Shown here: positions 31,501 to 41,045 of the stretch, one piece after another
How the letters are laid out: the number at the start of each line of letters is the position of its first letter
How positions within the stretch are numbered: position 1 is the stretch's first letter
Source: CATQHS01 sp965203375
Lineage (GTDB): Bacteria; Actinomycetota; Acidimicrobiia; Acidimicrobiales; Aldehydirespiratoraceae
Length of the DNA stretch: 64,000 bases
Direction of reading: 5' to 3'
NCBI GenBank assembly: GCA_965203375.1
Contig: OZ241886.1
Location: forward strand, 3,410,001 to 3,474,000
Position numbers and translations under genes: made by a program
The notes under the pieces: model-generated
Told to the model about the DNA's origin: nothing
The model's input: the letters and a program-made list of their open reading frames with translations, nothing else
Databases searched by the model: none

Positions 31501-33465
31501 TCAGTGGCGGAACTGGCGCTCGCCGGTTAGCAGCATGGACAGGCCGAGGCGGTCGGCGGCGGCGATCACGGTCTCGTCGTTCACCGACCCGCCGGGCTGG
31601 ACCACGACGGCGGCCCCGGCGTCGGCCGCGGCCTGCAGCCCGTCGGCGAAGGGATAGAAGCCGTCGCTGGCGCAAGCGCCCCCGGCGGCCCGGCCCCGGG
31701 CCCGGGCCGCGGCCAGCAGCCCGGCCTCCACCCGGTTCTGCTGCCCGGCCCCGATCCCCCAGGCGGTGCGGTCGCGGGCCAGGACCACGGCGTTGGAGGC
31801 GGTGTGGGCGCATACCTTCCAGGCGAAGGCGGCGTCGGCCATCTCGGATTCGGAGGGTCGGCGGGCGGTGACCACCGTCCAGTCGGCGGGGTGGGAGTCG
31901 AAGCGGGGGGCGTCCTGCACCAGCACATCGGCGCCGTCGGAGCCCAGGGACCGGACGACCAAGTCGAGGGAGTCGCTCGGGCCGGTCGGAGGTTCGGACG
32001 AGCCGGCGGGGGCCTGGGCGGGCGAGGGTTGAGCCGTGGTGGGTGAGGGTTGAGCGGGTGAAGTCCGGGGGGCTTGAGCCGGATCATGCTGGGCCGGAGC
32101 GGGCGAAGTCGGCGGGAGTTGGGCCGGGCCGGCAGGGGCCTGGAGGAGCCGGGTGTTCTGGCGGCGGGCGGTCAGTCGCTCGACGGCTTCGGGGGTGTAG
32201 CCGGGGGCGATCACCACATCGGCCTGGGCGGCGGCGGCCATGGCCTCGGCCAGGGTGGAATCGACGGCCCGGTTGAAGGCGACGATCCCGCCGAAGGCGC
32301 TGCGGGGGTCGCAGCGGTAGGCCCGGTCGTAGGCGGCGGCTAGGTCTTCGGCGGTGGCGGCGCCGCAGGGGTTGGCGTGCTTGACGATGACCGCGGCCGG
32401 GTCGGGGCCCAGATCGCAGGCCAGCCGCCAAGCGGCGGCGGCGTCGAGCAGGTTGAGGTAGCTGAGGGGCAGGCCGCCGTGCTGGACCACGCCGTCCCAG
32501 AAGCCGCCGCGACCCGCCCGGCGGTAACGGGCGGCCCGCTGGTGGGGGTTCTCGCCGTAACGCAGCTCCGCGGCCCGCTCCAGGGTGAGATGGAGGGCGG
32601 GAGGAAGAGAGTCGTCGTCGGCGCCGGGCTCGGAGGGGGCAGGACGGGAAGATGCGGGCACTAAGGCGGGCATCGCGGCGGTGACATCGGACGCGGGCGA
32701 CGAAGTGGCAGGACCGGAAGATGCGGGCACTAAGGCGGGCATCGCGGCGGTGACATCGGACGCGGGCGACGAGGTGGCAGGACCGGGGGCATCGGCGGGC
32801 GGCTCCCGCACCGCGGCGGGCGGCTCCAGCACCGCGGCGGTGACATCGGGCGCGGGCGCCGACGCGGCGGGCACTGGGGCGGGCTGGTCGAGCCAGGTGG
32901 TGATGGCGGTGTCGTAGGCGGCGGTGAGGGCGAAGGCTCGGCGGGCCAGGCGTCTTCGGGTGGCGTCGGACAGGTTGCCGGCCGCTTCCAACTCGGCTAG
33001 GACCTCGGCGTAGTCGGACGGGTCGGTCACCACCCCCACATGGGCGCAGTTCTTGGCCGCGGCCCGCACCAGGGCCGGGCCGCCGACGTCGATGGTCTCG
33101 GTTCCGGGGCGGTCGGCGAAGGGGTAGAGGTTCACCACCACCAAGTCGATGGGGTCGATGCCGTGGGCGTCGAGGTCGGACTGGTGGGCCGGGTCGTCAC
33201 GGTCGGCCAGGATGCCGCCGTGGAGGCGGGGGTGCAGGGTCACCACCCGGTGGCCGAGCATGGGCGGCGACCCGGTGTAATCGGCGGCATCGGTGACAGC
33301 CAGCCCGGCGGCGGCCAGGGCTCCGGCCGTGCCCCGGCTGGCGACCAGCTCCCAGCCTAGTCGGCAGAGGCCTCGGGCGAAGTCGGCCAGCCCGGTGCGG
33401 TCGGAGACCGAGATCAGCGCCCGCCGGGTCGGGCCGTCGCTCGGGGAGGCGGGGTCGCGGGTCAC
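31501..33465 (-). CDS. purH: Bifunctional AICAR transformylase / IMP cyclohydrolase
   Basis: Last two steps of IMP synthesis. N-terminal MGS-like IMP cyclohydrolase domain (about 14-193: RRALISVSDRTGLADFA, HPRLHGGILADRDD, VVVNLYPF) and C-terminal formyltransferase domain (VKHANPCGAA at 361-370, catalytic Lys-His; NRVEAG and DGFYPFADGL near the end). The protein has 654 residues, about 130 more than usual, owing to two Pro/Ala/Ser-rich inserts, about 194-286 (with a 23-residue tandem repeat) and about 444-496. Start is GTG 33465, overlapped as GTGA by a 28-codon leader ORF built from duplicated start regions. Both catalytic cores look complete. Confidence 0.92.
   Translation of the reverse strand: MTRDPASPSDGPTRRALISVSDRTGLADFARGLCRLGWELVASRGTAGALAAAGLAVTDAADYTGSPPMLGHRVVTLHPRLHGGILADRDDPAHQSDLDAHGIDPIDLVVVNLYPFADRPGTETIDVGGPALVRAAAKNCAHVGVVTDPSDYAEVLAELEAAGNLSDATRRRLARRAFALTAAYDTAITTWLDQPAPVPAASAPAPDVTAAVLEPPAAVREPPADAPGPATSSPASDVTAAMPALVPASSGPATSSPASDVTAAMPALVPASSRPAPSEPGADDDSLPPALHLTLERAAELRYGENPHQRAARYRRAGRGGFWDGVVQHGGLPLSYLNLLDAAAAWRLACDLGPDPAAVIVKHANPCGAATAEDLAAAYDRAYRCDPRSAFGGIVAFNRAVDSTLAEAMAAAAQADVVIAPGYTPEAVERLTARRQNTRLLQAPAGPAQLPPTSPAPAQHDPAQAPRTSPAQPSPTTAQPSPAQAPAGSSEPPTGPSDSLDLVVRSLGSDGADVLVQDAPRFDSHPADWTVVTARRPSESEMADAAFAWKVCAHTASNAVVLARDRTAWGIGAGQQNRVEAGLLAAARARGRAAGGACASDGFYPFADGLQAAADAGAAVVVQPGGSVNDETVIAAADRLGLSMLLTGERQFRH
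32639..32848. repeat. 69-bp in-frame tandem repeat inside purH
   Basis: The unit containing GATGCGGGCACTAAGGCGGG starts at 32651 and 32720, with a partial third copy. It encodes the 23-residue repeat with ATSSPASDVTAAMPALVPAS in the linker between the two catalytic domains. Confidence 0.8.
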
Positions 33466-33590
33466 GGGCTCGGGCGAGGACGCTTGGGGGCGGAGTCGCG
33501 AGTCACGGGCTCGGGCGAAGGTCGCTCGGAGGCGGGGTCGCGGGTCATGGTCTCGGGCGAGGGCGCTCGGGGGGTGGGGGCTCGGGCCGG
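33455..33590. repeat. Three tandem copies of the purH start region
   Basis: Start-codon contexts at 33463-33465 (GTG), 33504-33506 (GTG) and 33546-33548 (ATG), each followed on the minus strand by an MTRD-like reading, spaced 41 and 42 bases. The ATG at 33548 opens a 28-codon frame whose TGA overlaps the purH GTG as GTGA. Confidence 0.8.
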
Positions 33591-33594
33591 GACT

Positions 33595-34469
<875 letters not shown>

Positions 34470-34473
<4 letters not shown>

Positions 34474-35705
34474 CGGGGGCCGCCCGGCTCGTCGGGGTTG
34501 GGGGCGGCGGTCCCGGCCGGGTCTGGTCGGTCGGGTTGGTCGGCTTGGCCGGGGCGCTCGGAGTCATCCGGCTCGGCCAGCTCCACGGCTCGGCGGGCGG
34601 CGTCGAGCATGGTCGGCTCCATCATCAGCCGGTCGTTCAGGCGGGGCTCGAGGATGGCCCGGCCCTCGGCCGCGTTGGTGCCGTCGAGGCGGATCACTAT
34701 CGGGGCCTCGATCGTCACCCGCCGGAGGGCCTCGAGGATGCCGTTGGCCACCTCCTCGCCCCGGGTGATGCCGCCGAAGATGTTGACCAGGATGGAGCGC
34801 ACCGCCGGGTCGTTGTTGATCACCTCCAGGGCGGCGGCCATGACCGAGGCGTTGGCGCCGCCGCCTATGTCGAGGAAGTTGGCCGGGCGGCCGCCGACCT
34901 GGTTGACCACGTCGACGGTGCTCATGGCCAGGCCGGCGCCGTTGGCGATGACGCCGACCGATCCGTCCAGCCCCACGTACTGGAGGCCCTTGGCCCGGGC
35001 GGCCCGCTCCCGCTCGTCGCGGGGCTGGGTGTCGTCGTAGGCGGCGTAGCCGGGGTGGCGGTAGGCGCTGTTGGCGTCGAGGGTGACCTTGGCGTCGAGC
35101 ACGGCGATTTGGCCGTCGCCGGTGCGAATCAGGGGGTTGACCTCGATCAGGTCGGCATCGGCGTCGGCGTAGGCGCCGTAGAGCTTCAACAGCGCCTCGG
35201 CGGCGGCGGGGGCGATCTCGTCGGGCAGGGCGGCTTCGACCCAGGCCCGGCAGGCCGGCCGGGTGAGGCCCTCGACCGGGTCTATGTGGATGCGGGCGAT
35301 GGCGTCGGGGTCGGCCTCGGCCACCGCCTCGATCTCGACCCCGCCCTGGGCCGACAGCATCCCCAGGTGGCGGCGGGCCGAGCGGTCCAGGGTGAAGCTG
35401 GCGTAGTACTCCTCGGCGATGTCGGACGCCTTCTCGATCAGCAGCCGCTCCACGGTGTGGCCGGAGATGTCGAGGCCGAGGATGGCGGTGGCGCAGGCTC
35501 TCGCCTCGTCGAGGTCGGCGGCCAGCCTGACCCCGCCGGCCTTGCCCCGGCCCCCGGTGTGGACCTGGGCCTTGACCGCCACCGGGGGGCCCAGGCGGCG
35601 GGCCGCTTCGACGGCCTCCTCGGGGGTGAAGGCGACCTCGCCGGGGGGCACCGGCAGCCCGTAGCCGGCCAAGAGCTCCTTGCCCTGATGCTCGAAGAGA
35701 TCCAC
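34470..35705 (-). CDS. sucC: Succinyl-CoA synthetase (ligase) beta subunit
   Basis: Beta subunit, 411 residues, ATP-grasp fold binding nucleotide and succinate. N-terminal MDLFEHQGKELLAGYGLPVPPG, KAQVHTGGRGKAGGVRLA, EVNPLIRTGDG and NIFGGITRGEEVANGI are family landmarks. The C-terminal 35 residues (rich in Asp, Pro, Gly) extend past the normal end. GTG at 35705 is preceded by GCGGAGG. Operon with sucD. Confidence 0.96.
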
Positions 35706-35869
35706 GAGGCCTCCGCTCGGTGTGGGGTCCGGGCGATACTAGGCGGGCGCCGCGACGGCGCTCCCATCCGGCCAGCCGCCGGGGCGGGACGGATCACAGA
35801 CAGCGGGGTGGTCGTGCCGGCAGCTCGCAGATCGCAGTTCAACACGGCTTCGGCCGCGTCGGCCGGCGG

Positions 35870-36057
35870 TGCCGACGAGCGGGCGCTGGGTTGCGTTCAC
35901 CCTGCCCCGGGGCATCGAACGGGCCAGAGCCGACCACGCCAAGTCCTTGCCGACGAGCGGACGGTGGGCCGCGTTCGCCCTGCCCCGGGGCATCGAACGG
36001 GCCAGAGCCGACCACGCCAAGTCCTTGCCGACGAGCGGACGGTGGGCCGCGTTCGCC
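35870..36057. repeat. 78-bp minisatellite, 2.4 copies
   Basis: Copies begin with TGCCGACGAGCGG at 35870, 35948 and 36026; the third is cut short. The period is a multiple of three, so the frame stays open, but none of the readings looks like a folded protein. It sits just upstream of the membrane-anchored protein gene and sucCD, which face away from each other. Confidence 0.85.
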
Positions 36058-36103
36058 GGGGGCTGGCCGGGCCGTGAGATCGCCGGGATCGCGGACCGGG
36101 GGG

Positions 36104-36631
36104 GTGCGCGCCCGCCGGGCCGTCGTCGTGGGCGCGGCCGGGGTGGCGGTCGGGGTGGCGCTGATCGCGGCGGTGGTGTGGCTGGCCGGATCGTCCGATC
36201 AAGTGGAGGTGCGGCTCGGCGACCGGGACTTCCGCGACCTGGACGCGGTCCGGATCAGCGCGGAGATCGCCGAGAGGGGGGCGGTGCTGTTCTCCGACGT
36301 GGCCGGCGGGAGCCGCGACATCATCCTCCAGCATCTGGGGGACGATCCGGAGTCGGGGTGGCTGGCCTTCGAGGCCCGCCGGTCCGGTCAGGACCGCCGC
36401 TGCTTCTTCCAGTGGCGAGCCGAGGATGACGGCGACAGCGGCGAGGACATGGGGGACGGCGAGGACGGGGCGGAGACTGGCGGGGTCGGGAACGGCGCGG
36501 GCGGGCACTTTGTCAACTCCTGCGACCCCGAAGACGTCGTCGACGCCCGAGGCACGGGGCTGGTCCAGTTCCCGGTGGCGGTGGTCGATGGCGACGTCCG
36601 AGTCGACATCAACGCGGCCGTCCCCGGCTGA
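36104..36631 (+). CDS. Membrane-anchored extracytoplasmic protein
   Basis: A 175-residue product from GTG 36104. It has a basic start (MRARR), one hydrophobic segment VGAAGVAVGVALIAAVVWLA (about 9-28), then an exported domain: RDFRDLDAVRISAEIAERGAVLFSDV, DDPESGWLAFEARR, CFFQW, and NSCDPEDVVDARGTGLVQFPV. Two Cys could form a disulfide. A Gly/Asp/Glu-rich loop separates the halves. The upstream frame stays open through the minisatellite, but those residues are not credible, so the later GTG is chosen. No family is recognised; the pattern of a short anchored beta domain is reminiscent of Rieske-type carriers but lacks their cluster ligands. Confidence 0.6.
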   Translation: MRARRAVVVGAAGVAVGVALIAAVVWLAGSSDQVEVRLGDRDFRDLDAVRISAEIAERGAVLFSDVAGGSRDIILQHLGDDPESGWLAFEARRSGQDRRCFFQWRAEDDGDSGEDMGDGEDGAETGGVGNGAGGHFVNSCDPEDVVDARGTGLVQFPVAVVDGDVRVDINAAVPG

Positions 36632-36691
36632 CGGCCGGGCCGGGGGTGGGTACGGTCGGGGGCGGACAGGCTCGGCAGGAAGGAGTCCGAC

Positions 36692-37471
36692 ATGGCCGGA
36701 CAGGTCCATCTCGACATCGACGGACCCATCGCCGTCATCACCAACGACAACCCCGACAAGCACAACGCCTTCGACGACGACATGGACGGGCAGCTCTTCG
36801 ACGCCCTAGCCGAGCTGAGGGGCGCCTCGGGGGTCCGGGCGGTGATCTGGCAGGCCGAGGGCAAGTCGTGGTCGTCGGGGCGGGACACGGGCTCGATCGG
36901 TCAGAACCGATCCGAACTCACCCACCACGAGCTGATGACCAGGGGGCATCGGGGCATCCAGCAGCTCTGGGAGATAGAGGCCCCGGTCATCGTGGCCCTC
37001 AAGGGCTGGGTGATGGGCGGGTCGTTCCAGCGGGCCCTGATGTGCGACGTGCGAGTGGGCGCCGCCGACACCCGGTTCCGGCTGCCCGAGGTGGGCTACG
37101 GGGTGATCCCCGACACCGGCGGGGTGAGCGTGCTGCACGAGATGTGCGGGCCGGGGGTGGTGGCCGACATGGTGCTCACCGGGCGGATCATGGAGGCCGC
37201 TGAGGCGCTGGGCCACGGGATCGTGTCCCGGGTGGTGGCCGGAGACGAGCTCGACGGCGTGGTGCGGCAGATGGCCGAGGCCGTGGCCGCGGCCCCCGCG
37301 GTGACGGTGAAGCTGGCCCGGCGGGTGATCTCGCACCTGAGCCGTCCGGCGGTGCGGGCCTCGATGGAGGACGAGCTCTTCTACCAGACGTTCCTGAACC
37401 GGTCCGACGACTTCGCCGAGATGCGGGCGGCTCGGTCCGAGGGCCGCGAGCCCCACTACCGGGGGTCTTGA
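36692..37471 (+). CDS. Enoyl-CoA hydratase/isomerase family protein
   Basis: Crotonase-fold enzyme of 259 residues. The oxyanion-hole segment is ALKGWVMGGSFQRALMCDVRVG and the catalytic-region Glu is in LPEVGYGVIPDTGG; NPDKHNAFDDDM is the usual N-terminal block. ATG 36692 follows a strong AAGGAG site. Next gene starts one base after its stop. With the SDR it may serve fatty-acid or polyketide-like CoA-thioester metabolism. Confidence 0.9.
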   Translation: MAGQVHLDIDGPIAVITNDNPDKHNAFDDDMDGQLFDALAELRGASGVRAVIWQAEGKSWSSGRDTGSIGQNRSELTHHELMTRGHRGIQQLWEIEAPVIVALKGWVMGGSFQRALMCDVRVGAADTRFRLPEVGYGVIPDTGGVSVLHEMCGPGVVADMVLTGRIMEAAEALGHGIVSRVVAGDELDGVVRQMAEAVAAAPAVTVKLARRVISHLSRPAVRASMEDELFYQTFLNRSDDFAEMRAARSEGREPHYRGS

Positions 37472-37472
37472 G

Positions 37473-38453
37473 GTGAGCGGCGAGGGCGGTTCCGGTTCCG
37501 GTTTCGGGGAGGGTCGGACGGCGAGCGACGGCGCCATGCCCGAAGCAGGCGATGCGCAGCCCGAGGCGGGTCGGGGCCTGAGCGGCATCCCCGGACCGCC
37601 GGCGGAGGGCGAGACGGCGCTGAGGCCGGGGGCCTTCGACGGTCAGACGGTGCTGGTCACCGGCGGCGGCACCGGGCTGGGCAAGGCCATCGCCGCCGAG
37701 TTCGCCCGGCTGGGGGCGTCGATGGTGATCGCCTCCCGCAAGGCGGAGCACCTGGCCGCGGGCGCAGAGGCCATGGCCGGGCTGGGGGCCGAGGTGCTGA
37801 CCGCGGCCTGCGACATCCGCGACCCCGAGCAGATCGAGGCCCTGTTCGACGCCGCCTCCGAGCGGTTCGGGCCGGGGCCGCCCGAGGTGCTGGTGAACAA
37901 CGCGGCGGCCAACTTCCCGGTTCCGGCCGACGAGCTGTCGCCCAACGGGTGGCGGGCGGTGGTGGACATCACCCTCAACGGCACCTTCTTCTGCTGCCGG
38001 GAGTTCGCCCGCCGCCATATGGCCGCGGGCACGGCGGGGTCGATCGTCAACGTGGGGGCCAGCTACGCCTGGACCGGGGGGCCGGGATGGGCCCATTCGG
38101 CCGCGGCCAAGGCGGGGGTGAAGAGCCTGACCGAGACCCTGGCGGTGGAGTGGGGCCCCTACGGCATTCAGGTCAACTGCCTGGTGCCGGGGCTGATGCC
38201 CCATTCCGACATGCCCGCGGCCATCGCCGCCAACCTGGGCCGCAGTCGGGAACTGGACGCCCGCCAGCCCGCGCTGCGGGTGGGGCGCCCCCGGGAGCTG
38301 GGCTGGGCCGCCACCTTCTTGGCCTCCCCCTACGGGCGGTTCATCACCGGCTGCACCCTGGCGGTGGACGGCGCCAACTGGCAGCGGCGCACCCTGACCA
38401 ACCCGCCCACAGAAACAGTCCGCGCCCAAATGGGCCGCCCCGAACCGGACTGA
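37473..38453 (+). CDS. SDR resembling 2,4-dienoyl-CoA reductase
   Basis: SDR-fold oxidoreductase of 326 residues. The first 50 are low complexity; the Rossmann domain begins FDGQTVLVTGGGTGLG, with NNAAANFPVP and NVGASYAWTGGPGWAHSAAAKAG. At the position of the usual catalytic Tyr (YxxxK) this protein has S-A-A-A-K preceded by His, the same departure seen in bacterial and peroxisomal 2,4-dienoyl-CoA reductases. GTG 37473 lies one base after the crotonase stop, so the pair is translated together and probably handles unsaturated acyl-CoA. Confidence 0.82.
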   Translation: MSGEGGSGSGFGEGRTASDGAMPEAGDAQPEAGRGLSGIPGPPAEGETALRPGAFDGQTVLVTGGGTGLGKAIAAEFARLGASMVIASRKAEHLAAGAEAMAGLGAEVLTAACDIRDPEQIEALFDAASERFGPGPPEVLVNNAAANFPVPADELSPNGWRAVVDITLNGTFFCCREFARRHMAAGTAGSIVNVGASYAWTGGPGWAHSAAAKAGVKSLTETLAVEWGPYGIQVNCLVPGLMPHSDMPAAIAANLGRSRELDARQPALRVGRPRELGWAATFLASPYGRFITGCTLAVDGANWQRRTLTNPPTETVRAQMGRPEPD

Positions 38454-38546
38454 GTCATGAGATCAGGGGCTCAGGACAACTCGGGCCGCGTTATGATCCT
38501 TTTGGATTGGCCGGGGACCGTCACAGCCGTGATCTAAGGTCGGGCC

Positions 38547-39515
38547 ATGATTTGGGATTCGGCGCTGGCATCTATCCTTGAAACCCCGTCCATCGACGAC
38601 CGGGCTCTGCTCCTAGCCCAGTGCGAGGTGCTGGCCCGGTCTATGAACGGCCGCTCGGCCCGACGGCTGGCCTGGATTCTCGACGAGTTCGCTCTCGACC
38701 CCAAGGATCGGCGTTTCGACAACGACGATTGGAAATGGTTCCGAATCGGGCTGGAGAGAGCCGCCAGCCGAGCTGGCCTCGTCGAGCGCTGGCGGGGTGA
38801 ACTCGACCGACTATCCCGTCAGGGGGTCACAATCGTCGCCTGTTTCGACGATGACTACCCGGCGAACCTGAACCTAGTTCACGATCGGCCGCCGCTGCTG
38901 TTCGTGCAGGGCGATCTGACCGAAGCCGACCGCCGTTCAATCTCGATAGTCGGCACCCGCGACGCTTCCACCGAAGGGCTCGCCCTAGCTGAGCACCTGG
39001 CCAGCGATCTTGCCGCCCGCGGGGTGACCATCGTCTCCGGGCTGGCCCGCGGCATCGATACCGCAGCCCACTCAGCCGCCTTAAATGCTGGCGGGCGCAC
39101 TATCGCCGTGTACGGCACCACTATCGATCAAGTCACTCCGCGGGAGAACCGGGCGCTGGCCCGAGCAATCCAGAAGCGGGGGGCCTGCGTATCCCAGTTC
39201 TTGCCCGGCACTCCCACCGGACGGTGGTCCTTCTTGGCTCGCAACATCACTACCTCGGGCTTATCGCTGGGCACACTCGTAGTCGAGGCGTCCGAGACAT
39301 CGGGTGCCCGACGCCAGGCCGAAGCGGCAATAGCCCACGGCAAGCGGGTTTTTCTGACAGAGGCGCTGGTAAACGCCCAACCCTGGGCAGCCGCCATGTC
39401 CGAGCATGGTCTGGTCACTGAAACGACCGACGCCAACATCATTCTTGAAGTCTTAGGCACTGAGTTTGCCGAAGTCATAGGTACTGATTTTGCCCTAGCC
39501 AGCGCGCCCTTCTAA
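38547..39515 (+). CDS. DprA/Smf-like DNA-processing protein
   Basis: A 322-residue protein with the DprA Rossmann-like fold: SIVGTRDAS (134-141), VSGLARGIDTAAHSAAL (163-179), GGRTIAVYGTTIDQVTPREN, and FLARNITTSGLSLGTLVVEASETSGA, corresponding to the F-P-x-R-N-R-I-I-x-G-L-S segment. The N-terminal 90 residues are helical. DprA normally loads RecA on single-stranded DNA in transformation. Here it is directly followed (10 bases) by a ComF-like phosphoribosyltransferase, and both are of lower GC than most neighbours. That pairing recalls DprA-PRTase cassettes I remember from defence-gene catalogues. Confidence 0.82.
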   Translation: MIWDSALASILETPSIDDRALLLAQCEVLARSMNGRSARRLAWILDEFALDPKDRRFDNDDWKWFRIGLERAASRAGLVERWRGELDRLSRQGVTIVACFDDDYPANLNLVHDRPPLLFVQGDLTEADRRSISIVGTRDASTEGLALAEHLASDLAARGVTIVSGLARGIDTAAHSAALNAGGRTIAVYGTTIDQVTPRENRALARAIQKRGACVSQFLPGTPTGRWSFLARNITTSGLSLGTLVVEASETSGARRQAEAAIAHGKRVFLTEALVNAQPWAAAMSEHGLVTETTDANIILEVLGTEFAEVIGTDFALASAPF

Positions 39516-39524
39516 GGGGCTCTC

Positions 39525-40265
39525 ATGAACCAACCCGATCCCTGGCCATATCTTGAGGCGTTAAAGCCCGGATTGATACCGATACCAGGGATACAGCCCG
39601 GAGTGTGCCCTATATGCCGTGCCGGTGTAGAAGAGGGATCTGAGGTTTGCATCAGATGTGAAGAGTGTCGTCACTCCCGCACTTTTAGAGTCCTGCCAAT
39701 CTCCATATCTATACATAGAGAAACTCTCCACAAGCACCTTCGCTGGTACAAAGACGGTGATCCTTTAGAAGTAAAACAATTCACACGTCGCCTGGCAGCT
39801 TTACTAAAACTCTTCCTCCAGTATCACTTATCTCCTTGTCTAGGTGGACCTGTCGATCTAGTTGCAACCGTCCCCTCCAGTTCCAAGGATCGAGACGCTC
39901 CCCGCGCTATTCTGAATCAGATCCGTCAATTTAAGGACCGACCGAACCCACTGAAACGCAAGATCGACACCGACGATTTCACACTGATCGCAAACCCAAG
40001 AGTGGCAGGCCAGCGAGTCCTGCTCCTAGATGACACCTTCACTAGAGGAAAAAGCATCTTGGAGGCATACCGTGCATTGGATGAAGCAGGCGCTCATATC
40101 GTGGGCCCGCTTGTTATCGGGCGACATTTTCATTCCGACTGGCCGCCGAACGCTGAATTGATGAGATGCCTCGAGAAAGTGCCGTGGTCGGTCGAAGCCT
40201 GCGGGATCTGCCAGCCGGTCGACTGTCCGGGGCTGCAGCCGCCGCCTACCCTGGGGCTCACGTGA
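39525..40265 (+). CDS. ComF-like phosphoribosyltransferase with zinc ribbon
   Basis: A 246-residue protein. Five cysteines near the N-terminus (C28, C31, C42, C45, C48 in CPICRAG and CIRCEECRH) suggest a zinc ribbon, as in ComF. The phosphoribosyltransferase domain has the PRPP loop VLLLDDTFTRGKS (165-177). ATG 39525 has AAGGGG upstream. Base composition is clearly more AT-rich than the surrounding genome. Its tail, after about residue 225, becomes GC-rich again with CGICQPVDCPGLQPPP. With the DprA-like gene it forms a two-gene unit, either competence-related or a defence cassette. Confidence 0.75.
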   Translation: MNQPDPWPYLEALKPGLIPIPGIQPGVCPICRAGVEEGSEVCIRCEECRHSRTFRVLPISISIHRETLHKHLRWYKDGDPLEVKQFTRRLAALLKLFLQYHLSPCLGGPVDLVATVPSSSKDRDAPRAILNQIRQFKDRPNPLKRKIDTDDFTLIANPRVAGQRVLLLDDTFTRGKSILEAYRALDEAGAHIVGPLVIGRHFHSDWPPNAELMRCLEKVPWSVEACGICQPVDCPGLQPPPTLGLT

Positions 40266-40318
40266 GAGGCGGCGAGGAGGCCGGGCCTTGAGTGGGCCGG
40301 GCAGGAGAGGAGGCCGGG

Positions 40319-41032
40319 GTGGCCACTGACCGTCTGTATTTGCGGGACGCCCAGTTGCGGGTGTTCGACGCCGCGGTGGTGGCGGTGGATGACGAGGGCC
40401 GGGTGGCGCTCGACGCCACCGCCTTCTACGCCACCGGGGGCGGGCAGCCCCACGACACCGGCGCACTGGAGTGGGACGGCGGGTCGGCCGACGTCACCGA
40501 CGTGCGGGGCCACGACGTGGTGTGGCACACCGTCACCGGCGGCGCCCCCGAGGTGGGGGCCCGGGTCACCGGCACGCTCGACTGGGAGCGGCGCCACGCC
40601 CTGATGCGCACCCACACCGCGCTGCACATCCTCTGCGGCGTGATCTGGAACGAATGGGGCAAGGCGGTGACCGGCGGCAACATGGAGCCGCTGACGGCCC
40701 GGATGGACTTCGAGTTCGGGCCACTGCCCGAGGGGTTCGCTCAGCGGGTGGCCGAGCTGGTCAACGACGAGATCGCGGCCGACCGGCCCATCGAGGTGTC
40801 GTTCCTGCCCCGGGCCGAGGCTCTGGCCGACGAGGACCTGATCCGCACCAAGGTCAACCTCATCCCCGAGTCGGTCACCGAGATCCGAGTGGTGGACATC
40901 GTGGGCCTCGACAAGCAGGCCGACGGAGGCACCCACGTGCAGTCCACCGGCGAGGTGGGCCGGTTCGAGGTGACCAAGACCGAGTCCAAGGGCAAGGCCA
41001 ACAAGCGCATCCGCATCGCAATCAGCGACTAA
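40319..41032 (+). CDS. AlaX-type alanyl-tRNA editing protein
   Basis: Free-standing editing domain (237 residues) that hydrolyses Ser or Gly from mischarged tRNA-Ala. HTALHIL supplies the first two zinc ligands; the C-terminal DGGTHVQSTGEVG has the last His but Asp in place of the Cys usual in the AlaRS editing core. LDATAFYATGGGQPHDTG is the AlaRS-like N-terminal barrel. GTG 40319 sits behind GGAGAGGAGG. GC-rich again, so it separates the two AT-richer stretches. Convergent with the next gene, stops 13 bases apart. Confidence 0.9.
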   Translation: MATDRLYLRDAQLRVFDAAVVAVDDEGRVALDATAFYATGGGQPHDTGALEWDGGSADVTDVRGHDVVWHTVTGGAPEVGARVTGTLDWERRHALMRTHTALHILCGVIWNEWGKAVTGGNMEPLTARMDFEFGPLPEGFAQRVAELVNDEIAADRPIEVSFLPRAEALADEDLIRTKVNLIPESVTEIRVVDIVGLDKQADGGTHVQSTGEVGRFEVTKTESKGKANKRIRIAISD

Positions 41033-41045
41033 CGATTATCTTTAT

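Noticed and set aside
31501..33465. Inteins in PurH (and Fpg)
   Set aside because: The extra segments are Ala/Pro low complexity, too short and without splicing-block residues.
35720..36103. N-terminal extension of the anchored protein through the minisatellite
   Set aside because: The residues are Arg/Pro/Ser noise with no signal peptide, while a GTG at 36104 places a membrane anchor at the N-terminus.
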